64,000 bases of DNA, taken from NCBI RefSeq assembly GCF_005239225.2, contig NC_133288.1:10608169-10672168 (forward strand). Reading direction: 5' to 3'. Below are positions 9,965-20,078 of this stretch, one piece after another. A program made the translations under genes and the position numbers. Every line of letters begins with the position of its first letter. Position 1 is the first letter of the stretch. The notes beneath the pieces are model-generated. The model ran no database searches. It was not told the DNA's origin and saw only the letters and a list, made by a program, of their open reading frames with translations. The DNA is from Populus alba (lineage: Eukaryota; Streptophyta; Magnoliopsida; Malpighiales; Salicaceae).

Positions 9965-10463
9965 TGTTGTTATGCATGATTGTTGTTTCCTCGTCAATTA
10001 TTTCCATGGTCATATTCACTTGTGGTGATAGTAATTTAGGTCCAGGTCATCACCGTCGCCGCAATGATAGTGGTGTAGGTGGTTGTTTTTGTGGAGGTGA
10101 TTGTGATATGGACAAACAGCCCATCATGCATACTTGCGCCATGCAAAGGGTTGTGGGGGGAAAGTAACCACAGCTGGTCGTGGGTTGTGGGAATTAATTA
10201 GTTGCAGTTATGATCACTTAGTGGCACATATTCCTCTTTTATTGCTTTTAATCTGCTTGTAACTTCCGGAACCAAAGGCCTATAAAAGCTCTGGCCTACG
10301 GGAGAGAAGATATAATGAAATAAACGGTTCTTCTTTAAATTCTTCTTTCCCTATTCCTTTCTCTCAAATTCTGTTGTGTCAAGTACACATCAGATTGCCA
10401 TGGTGGAGATGGAGAAGTTGGTGGTGCTGATGGAGGTGGTAGTAGAGGTGGAGAAGCATCCTA
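9965..10463 (+). pseudogene. Glycine-rich protein, tandem copy 2, split by a solo LTR
   Basis: A 349-bp-offset tandem duplicate of copy 1 that lacks the first 25 or so residues. It starts at the second half of the hydrophobic segment (MLLCMIVVSSSIISMVIF), keeps CGDSN, a basic HHRRR patch and GGCFCGGD. At 10,104 a 289-bp insertion interrupts it. Skipping the insertion and one TSD copy, the frame continues without a break as GGDCHGGDGEVGG.. to a TAA at 10,461-10,463, and the 3' flank matches that of copy 1. The pre-insertion reading frame was therefore open. The copy has no promoter of its own unless it was transcribed from copy 1. Confidence 0.6.
10104..10392 (+). mobile_element. Solo LTR, 289 bp, perfect 5-bp TSD
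   Basis: Begins TGATATGGAC and ends GTACACATCA; the terminal ten bases are inverted repeats at 8 of 10 positions with TG...CA ends. It is flanked by GATTG at 10,099-10,103 and 10,393-10,397. Inside are a TATA box TATAAAAG (10,281-10,288) and AATAAA (10,319-10,324), in the order of U3-R. No internal retrotransposon sequence is present, so it is a solo LTR left by recombination, or a small TRIM-like element. Family unknown; the size suits Ty1/copia. Confidence 0.85.
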
Positions 10464-10612
10464 AAAACTTTCGTGGAGTTATTTCTATGGAAAAGAATAA
10501 GATTTTTCATGCTCTCTGGAGCATTATTGTTAGTTTACACGTCCATGCATTTTTGCATTCATCGAATAAAACATATTTTTTAACTCATATTGTCTATGTA
10601 TAAAGGAATGAT

Positions 10613-12110
10613 TGTGATAACCCAATTATGGGGTACTATTCTCTAGAATTCATTTTAAAAAAAAAATCAAAAAATTCAAAAAATAAAATAAAGACTAATA
10701 AAGTGAAGAAAATAGATAGAGGAGCACTTAAAAAAAAATACTTAGAAATCAACCTATAATTTTAGAGAAAATTCAAGGTATAATTGTACTCTATTATGCC
10801 AAAAAAAATGAAATAAAAAATATAAATTTAAGGTCAAATTAAATGATTATTGGATGAATTTGCATAAAAGTTAAGTCCAAGGACATAATTAAATTTTTAA
10901 TAGGCTAATTTGATTTAATCATTGGCTAAATTCAATTTTCATTATGTTTAAGAATTAATTTGTGTCTAATTGATGGATTTAATTAAGTGCAATAACTTAA
11001 TTATACTTTAAATGAGTCAAATTAATTTTATTAGGGGTTTAATTGATGGAAACTTAAGTTTCGGAGCCTAATTTAATTTGGGCTTCATTGAGAATATTAG
11101 AATTTTAAGAGACCAAATTTAATTTTTTACCAAATTAATTGCTTGAAATCAGGAGCAAAATCAAAAGAAAATTAAAGTTTTGAGTCCACTTAGGGGTCAA
11201 ATTGAAGATATTCGTAGTTAGGACCAATTTGCAAAAGGTTTGACAACTATAAGGACTTAATTTGAGTGAAACCAGGGGTAAAATTGATGAAATTAAAAGT
11301 TTAATGGTTAATTAAAGGCTTAATTGAAGAAATTCGAGACCAGTGATCAAAATGGAAAAGTCGTTGATATCTAGGGCAAAAATTGAAGTTTTTCCAAGAA
11401 CCAAATTGCATAAACTTTAAAGTTTATAGTTGATCAAGGGTGATGAGATAAATCAGGCATTAGAGGACCAAAACAACGTTGTTTTAGTTACTCTCCATCT
11501 TTTTCAATCTTCTTTGAAGTAACATCTCAGGGAGTTTACTTTACAAATGCATTTAATGTCTCTAAACTTTACCAAAATTGACCAAACATGAATGTAGATG
11601 ATCACCTGACATTGCTTTATAATCTCATATGGTCTGTTCAAATTGATTAACATCATGGTGGCTATGGCACAAGCCTAAATTGCTCAACTTAGATAGCTTT
11701 CAACTGATAGATTTGATAGTTCATGGTGCCTACTTTGAATCAATGATTGAGATCCTTCTCAACCAAATCAAAGGCTGATAGTTTTTCCTAGTGTAGACAA
11801 GATTGCCCTCTTTTATCCCTTATAAATAGGGGTGGATTACATGGCTTGAGCATGAATTGAAGAAATGAGAAGCCAAAGATGACAAAACCATCCCTACCCA
11901 GTTTTTTTTTCTTGCCATTTTTCTTTTCTTTTCCCCTTCTCGACCACCACTTTGGCAAGCTCCACCGCCATGCCTTAGCCATCGTGTCCACCACCAACCC
12001 CTCACCGGTCTTTCCTGCAATACCAGGAACTCCTCCAGCCTATTTTCTCCTCCTACCAAGCAAGGTTACTCTTCCTTTTTCTCCCTTGAAATGTGCCCCA
12101 TAGCCAAGCC
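10613..12110 (+). repeat. Gypsy-like LTR fragment, plus orientation
   Basis: Starts TGTGATAACCC, has a long U3 of alternating 'aattga/ggaccaa' phrases, a 16-base palindrome AAAACAACGTTGTTTT at 11,470-11,485, and a TATA box TATAAATA at 11,821-11,828 followed by a pyrimidine-rich leader to about 12,110. The frames at 11,788-12,103 are read-through of low-complexity sequence. No primer site or coding region follows; the Athila-like LTR at 12,217 cuts it off. Confidence 0.5.
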
Positions 12111-12216
12111 AACCACCGTTTAGCAGTCAACTTTTTCAGGTCATGATAGCAATTTTGAACCAATGGTTAAGATCCTCTCTGGTTAAATAAAAGGCCAATA
12201 TTTGGCAATAGTAAAG

Positions 12217-13825
12217 TGACACGACCAAAATATTGATATTTTCTTCCAAGTGCAAGAGTATCAAAGTAATAAATAACCTGGTAAGACCAGGGTTGAACCA
12301 TATAGAGGTTAACTATATAAATAATAATAATAAATAATAATAATAATAATAAGTTAAAGAGTACTTTGAGATGTAAGATTAATGTGAGGATTCAACAATG
12401 ATAAAAACAAATGTCAAGGTTAGAGGATCCACTAATAGTATTAGAAATAAGTATAGTATAAACTCTTTTTATTAATCAACTGGAAACCACACACAAAGGA
12501 GGTTCTAATCGGATGATTTATGCTTAATAGTTTATTATAAATTTTTAACATGATCATATTAATTATCTTATTTAAGTAACACCAAACTTTTAAATATTAT
12601 CAGGAATTGATGATGTTAACTTATGTTAACAACAAATCAAGTTCATTTCATATCACAGGTGTAGGTTATACCATACGATTAGTTATGAAAGTGTCAAGCA
12701 TTTGTTGTACCAAGTGTTATATAACACAAATCTAAATTAACCATTTAACAAGCAAGGTATTAAGAATTAGTAAGATAAAAAGATAACACATGTTAATAAC
12801 AAACTTTCTTGGATATAAATATTGAAGCCCATGTTGAGTTTATATTATACATATTTTAACACCATTAGTGAAACCTTTTCACCTTGAAATAATAAACTTA
12901 GCTAAACATTATGAAGAAGAGAAACAAAAATAAACAAGAAGAGAACATGATTATATAAGTATAGTAAAGGAAATGAAAGACATAAATAAGAGATTAATGA
13001 TAATATAACATGGAATAAAACTTGAACATTACAAAATACAAATAGAGAGAGCAAGAGCAAGATCTTGATCTGAACAACCAAGATGCCTAAATGCATGGCA
13101 AATGCCTCCTTTTATAAGCTAAAATTTAAAATTATTGATGTGATGACTAATTATTGAGTGGGTGGTCACATCTTAACTTGGTGACAATCCTTATCTTCTA
13201 TTCTGAACAAAATGTCATTGATAATGTTAGAATTCGAATAGACTTAAATCATGAAAGTTCTAGGAACTGATCAGTGTTTCAGTTTGGACTAAACCAACAT
13301 CTCTTTTCTAAGTTTGACACTCTATTTGTCCTTTCAATTTCAATATTTAAACTCATCAATCATTCATTTCATTTATGTGATAGGCCTGCATTTAAGATGG
13401 ACATTTACCATTAATTAAAGGTATCTTATAGTATTAGACTTATTATTATAAAACATGTTTTAGTTAAGGAATTATTGATACTTCAAGTGCAAAATGATGA
13501 TATAATACCTTGATAAAAATATACCTTTAAGTACTAATCACCCCCCAAACAACTTATTACTAGTCCTTGGTAATCAAAGCGTTAAAATAGAAAAAACAAT
13601 TTGTAAATTCCACAAAGCAAGGCATTCATCATTCAACTTATATTAATCTATCCAGATAAATAAACTATCATTAAATTTATATATATCTGCTCAATACCTC
13701 TTAAACAAAATATTAATAAATCTTCCTTTTTATGTGCTTAATATATGAAAACATAGATGAAAGGGCTTTTATTAGAAGAAAACAATATTCTATTATAATG
13801 TTTCTAAGGTTAAACTTCCTAAATT
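12217..13825 (-). repeat. Athila-like LTR, copy 2 (best preserved)
   Basis: Plus-strand left end TGACACGACC. On the minus strand: U3 from about 13,825, TATA box TTATAAAAGGAGG (13,117-13,105), transcribed part to 12,217. It aligns along its length with 3,755-5,450 and at its end with 6,227-6,596. No primer binding site adjoins, so it is a solo LTR or an orphan 3' LTR; I could not find a matching TSD on the right. Confidence 0.65.
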
Positions 13826-14990
13826 TTAAGGTGTGTGCTTTTAGGTAATGCATGATAATAGGAATGCATGCTAAAGTAGTAAAGGCAAGAAAATAAACAA
13901 ATCAGCATAATAAACAAAATAGCAATAATAAGACAAAAAGCAAAGTTTAGTCCTAAAATTCTTAGTGGAGTCGGCATTATGTTGCACCCGATATCATGAC
14001 GACCTTTAAAATTCTCATGGAAAAATAACATATATCTAGCATCTTATTCTTAAAGGGAAAAAGGTCTGGTTTAAAAAGTCACCGCCTTGTATTACTGTCA
14101 CTAAGTATCCAAACTAGTCAACAAATATTCTATTGTACAAGACTGGTTACACAAAAGAAAAGATATTACTATCCATTAAGTGTCCTACATAAGATAGGTT
14201 GCATTGCTAATTTTTTCTTAAACTGCTAAGGGTTTGTTTGTTCTATTTTTTATGGTCCGCTTATAATATTTCTGACTTCGGTGCTAGTGAATAAAAACTA
14301 TGAGTACTTCTAACTTTGTTATTGATAAATATTGATTAATAAAAAAATATGGTATTACTCCGACGTCTGTTAATAAATCAATATTTCTAACTCTGCTTTG
14401 TGATGTTGGTGTTGCTCTAAGTGCTGGACCGAAGAGAAGAAGTTGATGCTGGAGCTGAGTTCTGATCAGGAAAGTCCTTCTCTGTGCTGAAACTGCGTAC
14501 GGTTGGAGCTGTTGGAGTGGCTGAGGAACGCAACCACTGCTGCCCACAGTTGAGAAAATGATGAACGTTGGCCAGAAAACGATCGGTGAAGCTTGCTGGC
14601 AGGGGTGAATATTGAGGGTTGTTTCTGGGTTGGCAGTATTTGACAGTGAGGAACAGGAGATGGTGCTGGTGCTGGTTGAGTTTTGTCAGTTGCGTGGTGT
14701 GTGGGGGAAAAGGAAATAAGGGTGTCTTTAGGCAACAAAGAGGAGAAAAAAAATGTGCATGGCACGATTCTGAAGATGGGGGGACGGCTGTAGGGAGAAG
14801 AAGGTGCTGCACGAAGCCTTTTGCTGGGGTGGCTGTGCACAACGATGGTTTAGGGTATTTTGTTCTGAAGCACCAAGTGTTCGGTTTTCTTGTAATGGCA
14901 CGTCTCCTTTTTTATATGGGATCTGTATTTATATTACAGTATTCTCATAGTTACTATGAGACAAACTCATTCTTAAAAATAAAAAAAAAA
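13826..14990 (-). repeat. Gypsy (TAT/Ogre-like) LTR, minus orientation
   Basis: AGTCACCGCC at 14,078-14,087 aligns with the primer-site region AGTCGCCACC at 17,581, and the following 200 bases keep the same order of phrases (ACTAG, TTACACAAAAG/TTGCATAAAAG, TAGGTTGCATTG). TATAAATA on the minus strand (14,933-14,926) would be the promoter. Open frames on both strands at 14,284-15,014 are shadows of the GC-richer U5. 13,830-14,076 would be leader sequence. Confidence 0.5.
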
Positions 14991-15631
14991 ATTAGGAGAG
15001 GATTATTATTATAATTATCTTGATGATATTTTTAAATTAAAGATTAGAAGAGAGTGACAAAAACACATTATAATCCCTCTTACAAGTTGGACATATTATA
15101 TCTTTAATTAAAATCAATCCTTGATTTTTTAATTTTTAATTTTAATCTGTTTAAAATTAAATTAAAAAAAAATAAGTCAAATCAGGTTATAACATAATTA
15201 ACGAATTTAAATCTTTGAGTAAATTTGTTATAAAAATGACATATCATTATACTTGTTAGGTTTATTTTTTTATTCGTTCCTTTCTCATTATAATTCTCAT
15301 GGTCATTGGTGTTTAACGATGGAAACAATAATGGCATTTTCAGTTAGAAAACTTAATATCACAATATACAGACTAAAATACTCTATTTGTATGCTTGTTT
15401 GTATTTTTCAATTTCTTAATAGTGAGTGTCCATAATTGCATTATTTTGTTTTACATATAAAAAATATAATTTTTCAATCTAAATTTTTTTTTCTTAAAAT
15501 TTTGTGTGGTGGGTTGATTTTAGTATACTTTACTGTTTTTTTTTTTTCAATGTCTAACTATTTGCATATAAAGTTATGGGATATATTTGTCGTTGTGTTA
15601 AGTTTTTGTGTTTTATTAGATTATCATGATT
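14991..15631. other. AT-rich DNA, no gene
   Basis: No element or coding region recognised; open frames here are Phe/Ile/Leu-rich translations of poly(T). Confidence 0.4.
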
Positions 15632-16068
15632 TTATGAAGATATTTTACTGTACCCCTCCTCGCAAAGTACTATTCATTGGAATAGTGTTTGCTTTATTGT
15701 TTTTTTTCTTTGTTTTTTCCTTTTCAATTAATCCTTTTTTTTTTTTAATTTCATTATGTAATATCAATTTTTTTTCTATTTAGTTATCACATTTTCATTA
15801 CACAGCCTTTTAGCCAGACCCACATCCAAAGCTCTAGGACTTGGCTTTGTAGGCAGACCCGCTTAAACTAAGGTTATACAAGTTTAATATTATTATTAAT
15901 ATTAAAAATATTTTTATTGGTATTATAATTAATATTATAAATATTACTGTTGGGTCAGACGTTGCAGTCAGACCCAAGGCTTTTGGGTTTAGCTTTGTAG
16001 ATAGATCTAACACTCTTGGATCTTAACTTTTTTATATATATATTTTTTATGCAAAAAAAAAAAAAAAT
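15632..16068. repeat. Dispersed repeat A, copy 2
   Basis: Same order and orientation as 7,648-8,085, including the stem-loop (15,668-15,687, here with a T.G pair at the base) and the ATT-rich block. The offset between the copies is close to 7,984 bases. Confidence 0.6.
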
Positions 16069-17479
16069 TGTTTCGCGGCATAGCACGAGCCACCTAACTA
16101 GTCATGCACTAAATCATGTTTCTTTAGTTTGAATTCAATGATTTAGTACAAATGAACTTAATTATGAGGATGTCCAAGATGAGCATGTAATGCAACCAAA
16201 CTTGTAAAAATTAAAGGTTCAAAGTAGTTTCGTGAGGATTTGACATTTTTATATGGAAATATGATCCAATAAATCTATATATGTTGATGGTATAGCAAAT
16301 AATTTTATGGAACAATGTGAAAGTCCATAATAAAATAAAATAGAAAGTAAAGAAAATTGAAATGATCTTACCATAAACCCTTTGCATCTATACTACCTTA
16401 CTTTTTAAGATAGTGAACCATATTATGTCTTCTTCTGTAGTAGCTTACCAGTACACTTGATGATCTTCAAACATCCAACTGCTAAAAACTCACACATGAA
16501 CTTCTCGTTGGAGTCTGCACGCTCTCAAACTCTTTAGGAACCAATTCTTCTCAAGAATTGCTTACACACTCATCATGTGTCAAAAGTTATGTTGTGTAAC
16601 TCTATGTAAACTTAATTAGTCAGCACACTTGCTTCGATGTAATTCATGCTCTTATATTCTGAAACTCTCATTTGAAGAACCTTTTTCTTCAGACTTAACC
16701 TTCCTTATATACATGTCCCATATGATAAGGATATAAATAATCTTCAAGCTTCCTAGAACATGTTTTACAAAAACACTAATAAAGTTATCTTTGAATAACA
16801 TCTTCTTCTCTATCTAAACTTATCTCTTATAATAACTAAACTATTAGATAATCACAAAGAGATCTATGTAAACTTCTATCTTAAATAAATTATCGTTTTA
16901 CCAATCGTAAAAAGATCTTCACTAATTTGAGCCAACAAAACTACATTTATAATCTCTATATTTGGCTTGATTTGTGACAAAATAAAATAAAATAAAATTG
17001 TAAGCATCAAGTTAAGATCTAACAAAAATTATTGTACATATAATCAATTAGCATATGAATAATTGTTAGTGTTCTTCATAGTTCATAATTTGTATCGTGC
17101 TAGCAGAAAGGTACTTTTATGCAAAAAATTTAAATAATTATTAAAATAATAATGCATATGCATGAAGTTTAGATTAAAAGTGTTGCATATAGTTATAACA
17201 TAAAAGTTTCTATGCTTATCCAAAATATTACAAACCATTAAAATCAATTCAAGACTTAAAATCAGTAGGAATAAAACAAAGTAGCAATTAAATGTCGGCC
17301 ATAACCATTATAAAGGACTACAAATTACCATAATCATACATTCCATCAACTCATCTCCCCCTTGATTTGGCACTAATCAAGGTTCACATTATCATCATCT
17401 CCCACAACCGTATGATGGATTTTATCAACATCTAACCCCAATTATACAAGCATGTCATTAACCTTGTCGCACATGTGCG
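16069..17479 (-). repeat. Ty1/copia LTR and leader fragment, minus orientation
   Basis: 16,375-16,680 matches 35,770-36,030, the LTR of the Sirevirus-like element: shared phrases 'ctctttaggaaccaattcttctcaag' in part, 'gttgtgtaac' and 'gcttc.atgtaatt'. From about 17,340 the phrase CTCCCCCTTGATTTGGCAC resembles the region upstream of gag in other copia elements. No coding sequence survives. Confidence 0.5.
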
Positions 17480-18912
17480 GCGGCGCGGTGAAAACATCCA
17501 CTCTTAAATCATGTATCTAATGCAGCAAATATGGGGAGACAAGGAATTCTTGTCTTTTATTAGTGGAAAAATATAATAGGAGTCGCCACCTAGTATTTTG
17601 ATCACTAGAAACCCTAACTGGTCTTAGAGATCAGGTATAAGGACTAGTTGCATAAAAGGAAGGTTTAGCACCTCAAATACGCCCTACCTAAGGTAAGCTG
17701 CATTGTTTTATTGTCTGATAAAATCTAAGGTCTTGTCGTGTTTTCTAGTTGTTAGTTCATCTATGGTTTAAGAAAAGTCCTCATCGGTAAGGAAATCCTT
17801 ATCTTATTGAGTAATTCTGACATTAACAAAAGAATTTAATATCCAGAATATATCTTACGTATAAGGTTGTAACCCCATATATCAAAAGAAAACAAAATAA
17901 GTTTTTTGAAATTTTTAAAATATTGGCTTAATTCTCGTGACTTTAATAAACTGGTTATTAAAGCCAAAATGCATGCTAATACATATTTTGAAATTTCTTA
18001 TGTTGTATGAAAATACAATATGGTTTTTTTATTATTATTTTTTAGAGACTTGGCCGTATGCTTGAAAAGAAAATATTTTTATTTTTATTTTAATTATGTC
18101 TTGACAAAAACTAGGTATTTTAATACCAGATTTGTATCTTTACAGTATAAAAATAAAAACCGATATTGATCAAAATGCAATAACAAATTTATGGAAAATC
18201 ACAAATGTTTTGAAATAATTTTTTGAATTTTTTTTTTGGCCTGGGCCGGTGTTCGAGCCCAAAACAAACAATGAACTAGTTATTGTGATCAACTAATTAT
18301 CTTCCTTGTTGCAGAAACATAAGCAGCACATGTTCTGCATGCAAGAGACCAATCGGGTAGATGAGAAGAAGGAGAAGAGTGTTACTTGGAATGGAGGCGC
18401 TGTTGTTCATAGTGTTGGCGTTGGTGTGGCGGTAGCCGGTTGTGGAGTCTGTTGAGAAGCTCGGTAGCGCTACTGTTTTTCTTCTTCTTCCATGTTGCAG
18501 AGACACCATTGTTTCTCCCCTCTTTGTCCTCTGTTCCCCTCTGTAATCTCTTCTATTACTCCTCTATTTTTTTTTCTTTTTTAAAATCTCTCTTCTCCTA
18601 TATACACTCTCTCTTTCTCCTCTGTATTCCCCGTTTTCTTTATGCCCTTACTCTCCCTCCTGTTTTTCTCCTCACTCTCACCTCTCCTCCTCCTTCTTCT
18701 TTGCTCCTTCTCGATCTGCCTCTCTGTTTTTTCTTTTCTTTTCTTCTCCCTTGTTCCTTGATGCAGCTAGAGGCAAAGATGTTGCTTGGGGACCAAGACG
18801 ATGGTGAAGCTGATAGGTCGAAGCTACTCTCTTCTTCAGTTCTTCCTCTATTTTTCCTTCTCTCTGTATTTTGCTTTCTGTGTATTTATAAATCTTTTTC
18901 CCTCCCTCTGTT
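17480..18912 (-). repeat. Gypsy (TAT/Ogre-like) primer site and U5, minus orientation, split by CACTA insertion
   Basis: Inverted counterpart of 6,597-6,800. TGGCGACTCC is on the minus strand at 17,588-17,579. From 17,700 to 18,912 lies the U5/R part, ending in a CT-rich tract (18,480-18,912). The same LTR resumes at 28,367 after the transposon, where a minus-strand TATA box (28,458-28,449) marks its promoter. The long plus-strand open frame from 18,440 is CT-rich read-through, not a gene. Confidence 0.5.
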
Positions 18913-18915
18913 TTC

Positions 18916-19560
18916 TACTACCAGAAACTTTCTAAATACCAACGAAATCCCCGACGGCATATTTCTGTCGGTATTTTTCGGTCGAAATTACCGACGGTTA
19001 TATTCCGTCGGTAATTACCGACCGAGTTACGGACGGAAAGTTCAGACTTTATGAAAAAAGGGCTGGTACCTGAGGCAGAGGTTTTGGCGGGTGATTTTTT
19101 TGACATAATCACCGACGGATTTAAAACCTAGGACCTGTATGGGTGACGTGACCGGTTCACCATCAACAATATCGCCGGAATCACCGACGGATTTGAATGC
19201 CAGGTCCGTACAGGTGACATGACTGGTGCACTGTCAAAAAATACCGACGGAATCACCGAGGGATTTAAAAAAGTTGGTCCATGCGGTGATGTGTCGATTC
19301 CCCGTCACAATTTGCGACGGACTCACCGACGATGTTATTCCATCGGTGAGTCCGTCGGAAAAAGTGAATATATCGCCACCCTGTCGACACTCTACTCCCC
19401 CATTTCTCCTTCTTCTTCCTAATCCTGAATCTCCTCATCTGCAAATAACCAGCCCCCCCTCGCCCCCAAACAAAAATCTTTCTCACCTCAGCAGTTGTAT
19501 TTCTTGAAGTTTTGTGGTCACAGCATCCGTGTTCTGATTTACCGACGAATTTTATCAATT
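18916..19560. repeat. Left subterminal repeat region of CACTA element 1
   Basis: At least ten direct and inverted copies of a core close to ACCGACGGA, for example at about 18,950, 18,989, 19,007, 19,111, 19,182, 19,243, 19,329 and 19,541. Such motifs bind the element-encoded TnpA-type protein in En/Spm; that this protein is the Transposase_24 product here is inference. A stretch from 19,560 to 20,078 follows that behaves like a 5' leader intron, with a TA run at about 19,876-19,904. Confidence 0.8.
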
Positions 19561-19872
19561 TTTTATAAGTAATTCTATCTTTTTAAAATTTTAACATTTA
19601 AATGTCAATTTTTTTTTTTTTTAGTATATGTATTTTTTTTAGTAGATGTACATGTTTTATTGTTATTTGTCAAACAAACTTGTAGTTTATGAATGTATAA
19701 TTTTATACCTGTTATGGTTTGTTTTAGATTTTGTAAGATTGCATTTGTTTTTGTAAATTGTTAAAACTTTGTAAAATTACCAAATTACATGTTATGTTTT
19801 GAAATAATTAATAGCTTGCTTAATGGGTACTTTTTAAGTTTTATCGATGGTATTGCAGAGTGGTAATTTCTG

Positions 19873-19908
<36 letters not shown>

Positions 19909-20078
19909 GTATGGACGTTGATAAATGATAATGAATATTTAATATTTATGAGAAGTTGTCATTGGTTTGTTGGATAATCTTCGAGGTAAAGTAATATATT
20001 TACAAGTTTATTTACCTAACTTAGTTAATTAATATATACATGATGTCATCATAATTTTATAGAGGTTCGATAGAAGTC

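Noticed and set aside
9557..9997. 146-codon open frame on the minus strand (His/Ser/Thr-rich)
   Set aside because: Antisense shadow of the GGA/GGT glycine repeat of the plus-strand gene.
14284..15014. Overlapping open frames on both strands (up to 141 codons)
   Set aside because: They lie in the U5/R part of a reverse-oriented gypsy LTR, where GC is locally higher; none has a domain.
3755..16068. Possible single segmental duplication of about 8 kb (Athila-like LTR and repeat A both occur twice in the same order)
   Set aside because: The offsets differ (about 8.6 kb versus 7.98 kb) and the DNA between the paired repeats is unrelated, so independent insertions or rearranged nests explain it better.
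18440..19054. Open frame of 204 codons, Leu/Phe/Ser-rich
   Set aside because: Low-complexity CT tract of an LTR that runs across the CACTA insertion point into subterminal repeats; no domain, and its 3' third belongs to the transposon.
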